Source: Symbiodinium natans | Taxonomy: Eukaryota; Sar; Dinophyceae; Suessiales; Symbiodiniaceae | Direction: 5' to 3' | Assembly: GCA_905221605.1 (NCBI GenBank) | Contig: CAJNDS010001946.1 | Span: forward strand, 367,736 to 431,735 | DNA: 64,000 nucleotides | Shown here: one piece after another, positions 12,101 to 23,800 of the stretch | How the letters are laid out: each line of letters begins with the position of its first letter | How positions within the stretch are numbered: position 1 is the first letter of the stretch | Notes under the pieces: generated by a model | Databases searched by the model: none | Seen by the model: the letters and a program-made list of their open reading frames with translations, nothing else | What the model was told of the DNA's origin: nothing | Program-made: the position numbers and the translations under genes

Positions 12101-13441
12101 TGGAAACAGTCTGTACCTGGGGAGGCGAAATTTGAGCGCGACGAGTTTGAGCGCATCATTGAGGTCTTGTTGGATCCGATTGCGTTCACGGCTGCATGCT
12201 CTTTTGTCATACATGTCTTTGAATCATCGTCAGAGGAGGAAGCTAGGCAACGCATGGTAGTTATCGGCAGTTGTCCGCCTTGGAGAGGTCCAGATGCAGC
12301 AGGAAGAGGCAGAAAGGCAACGCCAGGGTGAGGCCAGGATACTGCCGCTGCTAATTCTGCACACCTTCATTCATGGTTCTGGAAGACAGAGAAAAAGCTA
12401 GACAGCTGGCAGTACCAGTAATGGAATGGCACAGTTCCCGAGCGCATGATGACAGGAGCACCACATACGCCTGCAGCATGCGCAGGAGAGCTTGCGTGCG
12501 CAAACCTGCTCAGAAATTGTTGTAGTGGCGCTGGGTGAGTTTGGCTAGCTGCTGAGTTGACTCGGCGTTTTGCGGTATGTGCCCCAACAGCCCCCAGGAA
12601 CTCCGACAGCAGATTGCTGCACGCGAAGAGAAGGCTTACCAGGACTCTCCACTTGCACAACTCACGCGCTGTCATTTCTCGTCAACATGTCATGCATGGA
12701 GGAGCGCCGTGACTTCCTTGAAGAGGGGAACTCCGTGCGAGCCTCCATCGGCAACGAGCGCAAGAAGCTACTCGGAGCCAGCATATTCTTCAAAAGTCTC
12801 CAAACCAGCCGGGCCAAGTGGTTTTGAGCACGCATGTCTGTTGCAAGTAGAGGGTCTCCGTCGAACTGGCCAATGGAGATCTCATCCAATGGTCGATCGT
12901 GTCAACAATTAGGGCGTCTGCTATGGATCTCAGTGCAACATGTGCTGATCAGGCTCGAAAAGATCAAAGCTCGTGCCTGCTACGCAAGATGCAGTTTCTT
13001 TCAAAAGCGGGTGGGTATTAGTCTGTCATTAAAAGCTTGCGCGCAAGCCGATGAGCTGCACAACTGTGCACGCAGTCCTTTCGGGGTTGATGGGTTTAGG
13101 GTTGCGGGTTTGGGTATAGGGTGCTGGGGGGTTCAGGGGATACAAGGGGGTGCTCAGGATTTTTTTTTGGTGGAGTTTTTTGGGTGGTGTTTGTTGAAGG
13201 GGGGAGGGTTAGGGGCTTTTATGGGTTCAAGTAGGACTTTCAGTTTTTTTAGCAGTCATCTTCTTCGGGCTTTTACGTTTAGGGTACTCAGGCAGGTTCA
13301 TCAGGTTTTCTTGTTTAAAGCTATTTTGCTCGACTGGCCATCTGACAGCTTTGAGCTTTTACAGACCAGCACCTCACAAGGCAAGATCGAGGAGCTCAAG
13401 AAGAGCGGCGTCCCCGAGAAGTATTGGGCGGAGCTTGCAAG
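6135..13441 (+). CDS. CFAP45: Cilia- and flagella-associated protein 45 (CFAP45/CCDC19), about 25 exons, nested in a TM9SF intron
   Basis: Coiled-coil protein inside the doublet microtubules of motile axonemes. Exons (approximate where phase is unclear): 6135-6185 (VVIAASELNRLR), 6287-6312 (LLTKEE), 6429-6458, 7433-7528 (ALAERQAKSIARKEK), 7619-7670, 7913-7940 (MLDEDMDD), 8018-8088 (MMLYSKIVTIRDAQIQEK), 8204-8252, 8763-8804 (LDAMMEIERLK), 8909-8929, 9051-9110 (KVIIEQIKDQ), 9161-9205, 9290-9345 (IESLKAEEVEQ), 9936-9975, 10145-10183, 10752-10791, 11270-11323 (ERELEAEKSRL), 11424-11452 (ARLRAM), 11583-11635 (QEKAQDKAAEMDALRAK), 11727-11788, 11855-11881, 11971-12010, 12125-12163 (FERDEFERIIE), 12288-12327, 12386-12411, 12598-12642, 12702-12774 (DFLEEG), 13381-13441 (ELKKSGVPEKYWAEL). 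Order and spacing match animal CFAP45 from memory. The start exon and last codons are not found; a stop at 13667-13669 is possible. Donors are GC, GT and at least two GA (CAG before GAC). Confidence 0.93.
6606..6839. repeat. Interstitial telomeric array (CCCTAAA)n, about 33 units
   Basis: Nearly perfect 7-bp CCCTAAA repeats on the + strand with a few variants at both ends (CCCGAGA, CCCCAAA, CCCTAA). TTTAGGG is the plant/dinoflagellate-type telomere unit. The array lies in the CFAP45 intron 6459-7432, so it is internal and not a chromosome end in this assembly. CCGTAGAG/GGCCCGTAG-like GC-rich sequence lies on both sides (6500-6550 and 7270-7345). Confidence 0.97.
7172..7242. repeat. Degenerate TTTAGGG-type repeats, opposite orientation to 6606-6839
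   Basis: About ten TTTNGGG/TTCAGGG units on the + strand. With the CCCTAAA array 330 bp upstream they form a head-to-head inverted telomere-like pair inside one CFAP45 intron. Another short block is at 6965-6995, and others are at 10480-10510 and 13085-13215. Confidence 0.85.
9706..9862. repeat. C-rich polypyrimidine tract
   Basis: About 155 bp of C runs broken by single T or G, strongly strand-asymmetric (pyrimidines on +). It lies in the CFAP45 intron 9346-9935. Pro-rich and Gly/Arg-rich frames across it are composition artefacts. Confidence 0.9.
13085..13215. repeat. Degenerate TTTAGGG-like G-rich block
   Basis: GGGTTTAGGGTTGCGGGTTTGGG and drifted relatives, then T- and G-rich sequence, inside the last long CFAP45 intron (12775-13380). 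It is on the G-rich strand, the same orientation as the block at 7172-7242. Confidence 0.6.
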
Positions 13442-15017
13442 GCCGGGGACTCTGTTGCACTCGAGGTGCGCTCGGACCCATTGGAGGAAAGAGGGCGCGT
13501 TTTTGTTCTTCTACACCTCGACAGGAAGAAGATCTCCATTTGAGAAGCATCGAAGAATGCATTCACCCAGTGGAGGCTTCACTTGTTCCTATGAGCAATT
13601 CAAAACATGCATGTCTCTTTAATAGCTGTCATATACTGACTAATGTGCAGCATCCTTCATTGTGGATGAGTTTCACCTCCCATTCGGTACGTACCCCGCA
13701 ACGCCGCGGGGAAACCTCTGCCGGTTGGCAGATGCGAGAATGGTCCGCGTCTGCTGCTAGGGCAGGATGCAGGCCAAGATCCCAGAACCCCCCAAAGTTT
13801 GCCCTGAACCTTGAACAACTTGCAAACCCGGCCTTGCGCATCATGTCCTAAAATTGCTGTGGAGAGCACAAAGATAGGTGCACCTCCCAGACTTCCGCGT
13901 AGACCCGGCCAATTCTCACCAGGAGAGTTCTAAAGCCCGGTCTTATGAGATCATGTAGGGTATATGATGGAGTTATTCATTTTGTACGCTTTTTGGGTCT
14001 GGGCTTGCGATTGAATCACACAGGAAATAGTGTGTTTTCAGGTTTCCTATTGAAATGCAGAGGAAGAATCTTCCCATGAACATACAGAGGAAATAGAGCT
14101 TTTCTTGAGAAAATGCAAAGGAAATGGAGGTTTTCCTGATAACACATAGCTAAATAGACTATAGAGGTTTAGAACGACGGATAGAAAGAACGCAAGAAAG
14201 AAATAATAAACAAACAAGAAATAAAGAAAGACAAAAGAGAAAGCAAACACTAACACACTATTCAAGCCCCAGACCCAATAGCAAACAAGGTAAAACAACG
14301 CGGCAAAATGTGCGACACAATTCCTGGTCCTATCTTACTCATGAACAGGTGATGCCTGCCAGTATAGTGCAAGGAACTCTCCTGATGAGCACTCGAGTTT
14401 CGTTTCACAGCCGCATTTGCAGAACTTCGGCGTTTCACTTGAGTTCAACCTGGCAGCTAACATTAGCCCCATTGCTCACTTCACCCTCTGACCTCAGCGT
14501 TCACAGATAAGACCACACTCACGCATGAAAGATAGACCGCATGTGTATACGAGAATCCTGCCCGTTTTTGGGAAGAGCCTGCCTTGTGTTCTCAGGCCGA
14601 TAGTCATACCAAGATTGTGTACGTTGTGCTCGTCTGCCTTTCTGCTGCCCCCAGTTGCTCTCAAAGCACATGGCTGCGGGCCTTGAACTCACATGCAAGA
14701 GCCCTTGTAAAAAAAAGTGCGCAGCGTTTCCATGCCAAGTGGAAGCCGGGACGGGTGAACGGAAGCGTGTGGGCAGGGCGTTCCTTTTTGGTTTCTGCGC
14801 ACATCCTGTGCTGGAACCCTCTCTTGGACGCCAGAACGACCCCTTGCAGCCCCTTGGAGCCATGCCAGGGAAGACTTGTGCATGGCAAGGGAAGTGCTGC
14901 TGGACATTGAGTTGCACGATCTGGAGTGATGGATGTAGATCTCATCAACTGTGAGCAGTCGTTGCCATTGGAAAGACTACCCAAAAACACCTTTCCTGAC
15001 CTGAATCCGAGCTGCAG

Positions 15018-18000
15018 GCAGATCCCGGCACAGGCCTGGTTCATGCAGCCGCTCTTCACGCCACGGCCCCACACCTCCCGAATGCACCGCGCAGAAACAC
15101 GCAGCTCTGCACGAAAAAAACGGTCTGCGCAAAGCAAAGAGACTTAGACTGACGCTCTTCTCTTGAAGTGTCCGCGAAGCGCCTCGGCCTTTTACTCGAG
15201 GTGCGCGATCGGCGGCATCCTGCCCTTCGGAGCCGTTTTCACGGAGCTTTTCTTCATCATGCCCTTCGGAGCGGCAAAAAGTGCAAGCGGCAGCAGCTTC
15301 AAAGCAGCCGCGGTGATGGTTGTAGGGTTGCTTTTTGCTGATGAGTACCACATGTGACCGCTCGCAATGACGGGCTGCAAATACGCAGGTCGTCTCTGTG
15401 GCAGCATCAGTTCTACTACCTCTTTGGTTTCCTGGCGCTGGTGCCCCATTCTGCATGAAGTTGCTGACTTGAGGTCCGTGCCCCGAATCAAGCAAAACCA
15501 CAGAAGATGCGGCTACAGAATCATGTTGTGGTAGTTCGTGTGGGCTCCGTGAGAACGTTTTCTACTGACAAAGCTCAGGCGAAGTCTGAGGTATACGTAG
15601 GCGGCGTGTCCAGCCCGCAGGTGCTTGTCATTCTGCTGATCACGTGCGCGGAGATCTCGATCGCGTGCATCACTTACATGTTGACTGCAGGTGCAAAGAG
15701 TGTGCCTCTCACCTCTGGCAGCTTCTACACAAAATTGGTCGTCACTTATCTGAGGCTGACGTACTTTCAGCTAACGGCCGAGAACTACAACTGGTGGTGG
15801 AGGCAGGAGTGAGTTTTTGAAGTGGCAAAGTGCCTGGCTGCGGATTGTGCATTGTCGACTGCAACATGTTGCAACTTCACCATTCCCATCTTCATTCCCC
15901 GCCTCCCCGCATCTCCGTTCTCTTCCTCTTGTTTTCCTTTTTGTTTTTCTTCTCTCTCTCTCTCTCTCCCCCGAGTAGCATTCAAGGCAGGGCAGGAGAG
16001 AAAGCGTGAAACATGCTCATCATAGCTCTTTGGCGTGACGGCTCTCTCGAGGATCGCACCGATACTCTTGAAATGAAGGAGCTCCAAAAAAGATGGTGAG
16101 AAAAGGGAGCGAAGGCGGTTTTTCACAGTCTGGTCACCAATATGTATTGACAGGGTCAGCTCTCATGGCGGCGTCTGGTCTGGATTCCAACTCCGGACAG
16201 GAGACTCATGAACTGCGATGTGGTTAGGACCGATGCAGTTGCAAACGGATGCTCTGGCATGGACTTTGTCATGGATCCGGCATGGATGCTCTACGATGCT
16301 CTGATCGCTACCAAAAGAGTCTCAGAATTCCCACTGACCCAAAAAAGCAACGCTGCGCATACATGCCCAGGCTGGCCTTCAGACAGTTTTTAAAGTGTTC
16401 TGAAGGTTTGCATTCTTTTCTTTCATGGACACGGCAAGCACAGGCAAAAAAACTGTGGTTTTGCAAGGGGCGCTGATATTCGTGATTTGCAAACTGACAT
16501 CTGTAGCATAGTTCGTTATGCTGTTGAAGGGCATGCCGTTCAGCTGCAAATTAATGCGAAGACAGCGCAAAAGTAGGTAGACTTCACAAGTTTCCGCGGC
16601 ATGGAAGTACTATACAGACTATATCGTACTGTATGCAAAGCTTTGGAGGTCCTTCTTGGCCAGCGGATCGTCTGCTGTCTACGCCTGCCGCTGAGACTCC
16701 GTGCCCAACAGTCAGTTCAATTGTTTTGAGTCAGTTTAACTGAGTTTAACTGAGTTTAACTGAGTTTAACTGAGTTTAACTGAGTTTAACTGAGTTTAAG
16801 TGAGTTTAACTGTGTTTAAGTGAGTTAGCTGTGTTTAATTGACTTTAACTGACTTCACTTCTCTTTGCTTGAGATGGGCATGCTGCAGGTTTTCCTCTAC
16901 TCGATGATGTACTTCAGCAGCCGGCTGCAGATCGACAAAGTGGCAATCCCTGCAATGTTGGACGATGCTGTCACCCACTGGGCAACTGATGGCAGCTGTG
17001 TAGTGAAGATGGCATACGCGTGAAAGTCTGTCGAATCATCAGCTTCGCCGCTCATGCCGACAGGGAAAACCCTGGAAAACGAATGCCGACAGGGAATTTG
17101 TGGACGGGGTTCGACGGACCAAGCAGTTCCTCAACAAGACTCAAGAAATATGCATCACTGCCTGAGTTCTCGGACAATCCTTGAAGGCTGGAGGTTCTTT
17201 GTTCTTTTCCCATATTTTCGAGTGTTTTGTTTTGTTTTTGTCTTTTTATTGGTTTTAGTAAAGTGCGACTAGAAATGAAGGGTTCCCCAAAATTTCTTGT
17301 GATCCTTGAAATCAATACAGTGGCAGTTCGTGGGATGTGATTCCCTTTTCGAAGCTGGTCTCGGTCACCGGGATGCGTTATCGACAGAAGCACATTCTGT
17401 GGGTGTCAGCACAGGAATGTTCAATTGCATGTTGTCGGCAAAGCGTATGTAGCAGCGTCTACTTTACTTGGGGAACCGCTGATTGTTGTGACTTCTTACT
17501 GTGCTGTTTTCCAAGAAATGCCATTCTTGGCATATGCTGCTCATACTGTACCTGTTTTGCGTAGCGTCTACTTGGTGAAGCCAGTTTGTTACAACCCTCG
17601 CACACACGTCATAACTGTGCATCTGTTTGCGCGAAAACTTCCGCTGTTGCTATTGTGGTCTCCCGCTGTAGGACTAAAGTTTTGTCTTCGGGGGACTTGG
17701 GGATTCCTGGGGTCTCGCGTGGTTCTTGATGCGAAATCAGTGGCGTAAGTGCTGGTTGGGGTTTCGTCGTGGCCTGGGTTTTTGGAACTGTTGGCTAAGC
17801 CGAAGGCGGAGGTCTCAGCCGATGCACCCTGGGTAGGGAGAGCCAGGAACCACACTCAGATCATCCCTGGCGATGTCGATCCAACCCGTGGGGGTTGATT
17901 ATCCATGCGTAAAACACTGGCACTTACAGCGTTTTTGCCTCTTCATACAACATGCTGCAAAAGGCTCTTTGACTGCTTCTGGAACACGACGCTCTTGCAC

Positions 18001-18833
18001 AAGCCTTTCGCGAAGCCCACTGGAATTTTCTTCTTTTGCTTCTTTGACTCTTTCTACATGCCAAGCCCTCACAAAATGCTGCCGAAAGCATCCCTAAACA
18101 TATATTGCGCGGACATGCCCAAAACATTGGTGCGTTTTTGCGCGGAGACGTGTGCTCAGAAGAGGCGGACGAAAAAGTCGCGAGCTTAATAAGCCCGAGT
18201 CCCTACATGCACTACAGCAGCCCCAGCCCCCATGCACGAGCTACGTGACGAGGTGGCGCCTGTGCAGCGGACCCCATGTAGTGGCCTCCGCAAAAAGCAT
18301 CTGCTTTTTCGGTATGGCAGGTGTCTACGTTCCTGTACTTTGGGTACATGGCCATCATGTCGCTGCTTTTCGGGCTGCTGACTGGTTCTATTGGCCTGCC
18401 AGCGCCTTGGATGTTTGCATCTGCCCTTATACCTGGCGCCTCTGGTTCACTCCCGTAGTGAAGCAGGGGGCTTTCCAGGGGGCCCGTTATGGGCCCTTTC
18501 TGCAAGATCCCAGAACTTGCCTTGCCATGAAAGTGAAGGAACTGTCCAAGAAGGCCCACGGCTTTCAGTAGCATCCAGTTTGCAACTGCGGAAAGTCGGG
18601 GCGAGTTGCGCGCATCTCGTAGTTGAAAGAGCAGCCTCAGGATCTCGTCCTTCTTCTTCGTGAGGCTGGACTTGGGTAGGGATATGGCAGGTAGCAAACA
18701 TGCATCCTCCACACGTGCAGGATGTGTGACCCAGCATCTCTGGTTTTTATATGTAAATCCTGGGAAAGCGGACGGTCACAGCAAGCGTGTTGCTCACCTG
18801 AGGACCATCTACGGGTCGATCAAGGTGGACTGA
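15018..18833 (+). CDS. TM9SF: TM9SF/EMP70 nonaspanin, 3' exon block with stop
   Basis: Continuation of the gene begun at 36. The exon ending at 4581 leaves AG, and the exon at 15018 starts with G, making the Arg of the family motif PR-QIP. Exons: 15018-15059 (QIPAQAWFMQPLF), 15201-15260 (GGILPFGAVFTELFFIM), 15389-15440 (SLWQHQFYYLFGFL), 15621-15664 (TCAEISI), 15755-15802 (TYFQLTAENYNWWWR), 16649-16682 (SFLASGSSAVY), 16889-16939 (VFLYSMMYFSSRLQ), 18321-about 18390 (LYFGYMAIMSLLFGLLTG), 18803-18833 (TIYGSIKVD, then TGA). The Lys-Val-Asp tail is the TM9SF C-terminal Golgi-retention type signal. Donors are GC after 15059, 15260, 15802 and 16682, and GT after 15440, 15664 and 16939. The residues between GSIG and TIYG are not settled: one short exon may sit near 18720-18757 (LWFLY). 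Confidence 0.9.
16722..16856. repeat. 10-bp tandem repeat (GAGTTTAACT)n
   Basis: About 12 copies with increasing drift to the right. It fills most of the short TM9SF intron between exons 16649-16682 and 16889-16939. The intron ends normally (CTGCAG) after it. Confidence 0.95.
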
Positions 18834-18854
18834 AGCTCTGAAGCTGGGGCTGAG

Positions 18855-19147
18855 AACAGCAGGCTTTCGAAGAAGGAGGGACCGCCGGACTCGGACATAA
18901 TCTTCCGAGAAGTGTGCCGCAGGTTGGTCAATGTCCTGCTTCGAAGCCTTTCCTGGCCGAAACCCTGTTCATCTAGAGTACATGACAAAGCATCCGAATT
19001 GAACTACTGACAGGGTTTCTACGTTAACGTTCGGAGGCAGCTGCTCGCCAGATGCGCGGCTCGCATGGGAGAATTCATGAAGTGATGAAGTGCAGGGCAG
19101 AGAAGGAATTCTTTGCCCAAAGAAGATTCCCGACAGCTGTGGTTAAC
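18855..19147 (+). pseudogene. Exon-like sequence just after the TM9SF stop, broken by an 8-bp duplication; unidentified
   Basis: Segment 18855-18922 (AG acceptor, GT donor) codes for KKEGPPDSDIIFREVCR, and 19037-19079 continues in phase (RQLLARCAARMGEFMK). The frame then meets TGA, because ATGAAGTG is present twice in tandem (19077-19092). Reading past a single copy, the frame continues through 19147 (AEKEFFAQRRFPTAVV). The first segment begins 21 bp after the TM9SF TGA and in the same frame, with no room for its own start exon. It may be a remnant, an upstream-overlapping gene, or a gene whose start exon lies inside TM9SF. No family was recognised. Confidence 0.4.
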
Positions 19148-20790
19148 CATGTAGGATCTAGAACATGTTGATGTGGAAGTCTAGTGGTTGGATGCTGGGC
19201 CAGGGAGGCACTGCACTTTGTGTGCAACATCGTGGTGGTAGACAGTTGGCATAGGTGGTACAGAACCTCTGCGACACCTGCGCGGTGCTATCAACTTGCC
19301 TCATGTGCATGCTGCGACCGGCGGAGCAGAGCAGAGCGGGATGTGCAAGCATGTTGCTGACATGACGCGGCGAGTGAAGCGCCCTGCCAGCAGTCAACTG
19401 CGCATGGCTCACAGTTGCTAGGAGTTTCGGGTCAGGGCAGCATTCTGCCGGAGCCAGCTGCAGGCGAGGGCTTGTACCCGGAGTCACCCCGACAACTGCA
19501 GAAATTGCCCAGGTGGCTCCGGCTTAGGTTCGAGGCTGATCTCCCAGGTAGCAGATGGTTTTACCTTGGGGGCTAGTTTCGAAGTTCGAAGCCATGGTTT
19601 TTGTCTTCCATGGCAAAGTCGGGCATGAACCGATGAAGTGCAAGTAAATTTAGCTAGATGGTAAGATGCTTGCGAGACACTGCGAGGCCCTGGCCATCAG
19701 CGGAGCAACGCGGTGTTGCATGACCGCGGGAACGAGGCACGCTGTTCGCTAGCATATCGTACCTTGCACACCCATTGCAGGACTAAGAACATCTGAAGTC
19801 GCTGAGGTTTATCCTGTTCCTTACAGTTCGAATCTTGTGATTAGCACATGTGGTTGCCATGGAAGACACCTTCCTGTGAGAGATTCGCGCAGCATGGAGC
19901 CAAAGACAGGCCAACACATGTCAATCTGAGTTGGGTACATCTCGGCATAAACGTGTGGAGCGCGAGGCGACCAATTCTTCAGCATTGAGCGTTTGACTGG
20001 CTTTGCACGGTCGGGGGGGACACTATTCAGCAGCCGGAGGATTGGAAAGTGGGCGGAGGGCACTTTGGATGAACGCCATCCGTGCTTTTTTACTTGATGA
20101 AGACGGCGCCCCCTGCTGCTGTCATGGCTCCGACTGCTGTCGCCAGACGTGATGCCCACGCAAGAGCTCAAGCTCGTTGCAATGACCAGGTGTCACATGA
20201 CTAGCTGCGAAACCGTTGATCTTTGGTAGGTGTCTGCTGCAGTGATCTGGGACGCAGACATGCCACACCCCCAGAATGGCTGATTACTGTTGATTAGTGG
20301 CGAACCTCAACGGCTGCTGAATGAGGCGCTGGTGTGTGTGTGTGTGTGTGCGTGCAGATCGCATGAGTGCCACGCCACTGCTTCAACCGAGGTCGGCGCC
20401 AAATGGTGACGCCACAGGGGTCACAGGACACGAGTTGAGTCTTGGTCTCGGCACGTCCCGGAGCTCGCAATGGGAGTGGTGTCAGAGCATTTGCTGACAA
20501 TCCCCTCCAAGACTTAGGACAAAGCCAGGATTCGACCTCGAAGTGTGGCGCCCAATTGTTTGGTTTTCTGTGCCTTAAAGTACGTAAAGCAAAGGCACCT
20601 GCTCAAGCCGACTTCTGTCAGAGAGTGCGAAGAGAAACAAGCATCCGTATAAGTTCCATTTGGCTTCAAGCTTTCATGGAACGAGGGGGACACTTCTCGA
20701 TACTACTCGCACCTCTCGTACCTGCCAAGCATCTGCTTGATGAGGGAGCCGCCGCCACCATCAGTGGCCAAGTCCGTCCGCGCGACGTTA
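19148..20790. other. No gene recognised
   Basis: Only short open frames on both strands, none with a family motif. A (TG)n tract of about 18 bp sits at 20333-20351. Exons of the downstream Gln/Pro-rich gene may be hidden here; a 110-codon frame at 19821-20171 (minus) is probably chance. Confidence 0.5.
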
Positions 20791-20803
20791 GCCCGGCACT
20801 GAG

Positions 20804-23800
20804 GCACCACAGCGCGAGCTCCCGCAGCAAGCTTTATCCAAGCTGCCAGCGTCAACTGATTCTGTCGAGTTGAATGTCAGAAGTAGCTTGGAGATCCGGT
20901 TGCTTCCGTCGGTTGAGCTTCGAGGCGAGCCTCGACTGGCCACCGCCCCCAAGTCCCGCCACACTGCTGCGACCGAGCAGTGCCAAACCTGGAGGGGTAT
21001 GGGACGTGCAACAGGATGCAAGATCATGTAAGCTTGGATAGACGGGACAGAGCTTCCGCATAGCAAGAACAGGAGAATATGAGGGCTTGAAGCACACCCT
21101 GCTGTATGCGGGGTTCCGTAGAGGTTGTAACACCGCTTGGCCATTTGGCTCCAGCTTCACTCACTGAGTTATCGAATCGCGTAGTTAGGAACAGCTTTTG
21201 CAGCAGAACGTCGTCGCTGCTTTGCTGGACAGGAGGATTGGTGAGGTGAGTCAAGTGTTATGGTGTTACGTGTCCCAGCCACTGAATATTGGACAGCGCA
21301 TTCTGATAGTTTTTGCCAAGACCTGACGGAGTTTCTGTTCCCAGTCCATGAGCCTTCAATTGGACTCGACCAATGTGTTCAGAGTAAGGAAAACGATGGT
21401 ACCACAGCCGGAACTCACTCAGGAACAGCCGCTTGGCCTTACAGTGCTTCATATGAAGCGAAAAGTCCAAGTTTCGTTTCCTCTTTGCTGCTACAGGGTT
21501 GGGCAGCTGCTTGTGACAGATCTCTGCAAGGATGCTGTGGTCGCAGCAGCAGCAACAGCAGCAGCTTCAGCAGCAGAGGGCCAGGTACCCGGATCAGTGC
21601 TGCGCGACGCAGTTGCAAAGCCCTAGTTATGAAAGGGCAGCTGTAGGCCAGAGTGCACTTGCAGAAATTTGGCAGTAGATTCAGATGCCAAGGGCTGGCG
21701 GTCGCAGCAGCAGCCCCAGCAGCAGGTCGTCATCATGGTACCTGCAGATCCTTGGCAAGATGAATATGATGAATATGTACCCCGCCAGTGCACCCCTGTA
21801 CTCAGCACAGGGCGGAGAATGCGGGGGTTTGCGGGGCAAGGCTGCCAGTGAGGAGAGAGGAGTAATGAGTATAAGGACGAGTAGGAGGTGAGCGCATCTG
21901 TGCGCGTCGCCCAAGCAAGAAGCAAAGAAGGGTAGGATGCGGTAGGATTGGGATTGGGCTGCAGGCGGCTTTGCCTTGTTCGTGACCCCAGCTCAGTGGG
22001 AGAGGGGTCATTTTGGAACGCGCAAGGGAGTCATTTTGGAACGCGTAAAGGGGTCATTTTGGAACGCGTAAAGGGGTCATTTTGGAACGCGTTTCTCTTG
22101 TTTTAGTACTGTTTACAAGGGATTTCTGGTTTCAATGGTTTCCTTGGTTTCCTTGGTTTCCTTGGTTCCCATGGTTTCCTTGGTTCCCATGGTTTCCTTG
22201 GTTCCTATGGTTTCCATGGTTTCCGTGGTTTCTATGGTTTCTATGGTTTTCTATGGTTTCCTTAGTTTCCTTGGTTTCCATGCTTTCCTTTGTTTCTGTG
22301 GTTTTCATGGTTTCCGTGGTTTCCTTGGCTTGTGTGGTTTCCATGGTTTCCGTGGTTTCTATGGTTTCTATGGTTTTCTTGGTTTCCTTGGTTTCCTTGG
22401 TTTCTTTGGTTTCTACGGTTTCCATGGTTTATATGGTTTCCATGGTTTCCTTGGTTCCTTGCTTCGTGGTGTCCATGGTTTCCTGGACTTGTGTGGTTTA
22501 CATTGTTTCCCTGGTTTCTATGGTTTCTATGGTTTTCTTGGTTTCCTTGGTTTCCTTGGTTTCTATGGTTTCTCTGGTTTCTTTGGTTTCCGCACCCTGA
22601 TTTTAAGCCGTGCAAGCTTGCTTCAAAGCATATGAAACTTTTTTTGAAACCCATCATGCACGCATTGTGTTTGCAAATGGGGGGGGGCTGCGCCCCCCCC
22701 AACCCCCCCGCTTTTTTTAAGCCGTGCAAGCTTGCTTCAAAGCATATGAAACTTTTTTTGAAACCCATCATGCACGCATTGTGTTTGCAAACCCCCCGCT
22801 TTTTTTAAGCCGTGCAAGCTTGCTTCCGAGCATATGCAACTTTTTTTGAAACCCATCATGCAAGCGTTGTGTTTGCAAATGGGGGGGCTGCGCCCCCCCC
22901 AACCCCCCCGCTTTGTTTAAGCCGTGCAAGCTTGCTTCAAAGCATATGGGTTGCGTTCAAAATTCGCGTGTCTGCTCAGTTACTTTAATTTACATTAATT
23001 GGTTTGGCCGGTCTATTTTCATGTCTTTGCTATAAGGCGGCACCGAGGGGGATCCCCTAAAACCCCAGTGTGGCGCTAGGAAAACGCTAGGTTCGCGCTA
23101 GGTAAAATCAACAAACATTATTTCAAATTTCGCATGTCACCACTAAGCGAACCCAACAGAGATTGATTGAGAAGGCCCAGCCAGGCGCACCACCCGAAAT
23201 ATGCGTACAACATCCGGGGTGGTGTAATAACCCCGCGCCTCTTCGTTATGAATTGACGGGGCCCTGTTGCCAGGGGATAGGGGTTTTTTCTAGGAAAAGC
23301 GATGACAAGAAAGAAACGATATTCTTGTTATACTTGGTACATGTGCTGCTCCTGGCTTGTTTTCGTCGTTCATTACGTCGTGGTATCAGATCTTGGAAAA
23401 TCCGGGACAGTGTTTTGCGTTAGCGCCGCGCTAGCACGGCGCTAGCAAAATGTCAACGCAAACTCCCCCGGCAGACCATGGCCCATTCACACCATAGAAC
23501 CGATAGTGCTATGCTTGCTGGAGCTCGAGCCCCGCAAGTGGCGACAGCGGAGAAACCTTCGCTCGCGCCAGAACTCCAGCAGCAGTATGTAGCAGTAACA
23601 CTAGCAGTTCTTGTGACGACTCGTCCGACAGCAGCGCCTGAAAAATGGTCCGCGCTAGCACCCTTTCTAGGAAATCATGCTTGGATCCTTCAGATGTCGC
23701 GTGTGCTACTCCATCTCAATCAGCTTCTTTTTCCTTCAGGACATAAGGCGGCACCGAGGGAGTTCCGATTTAACGTCAATTTCGGGAACAAGCATTTTGA

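Noticed and set aside
14783-14830. TM9SF-like string (AFLFGFCAHPVLEP) that could be an alternative exon
   Set aside because: The same protein part is already supplied in phase by exons 2458-2502 and 4544-4581, which match the family better; this is probably chance.
22082-22808. Phe/Trp/Val-rich and Asn/His-rich frames of 97-172 codons
   Set aside because: Produced by the GGTTTCC minisatellite and 112-bp repeats.
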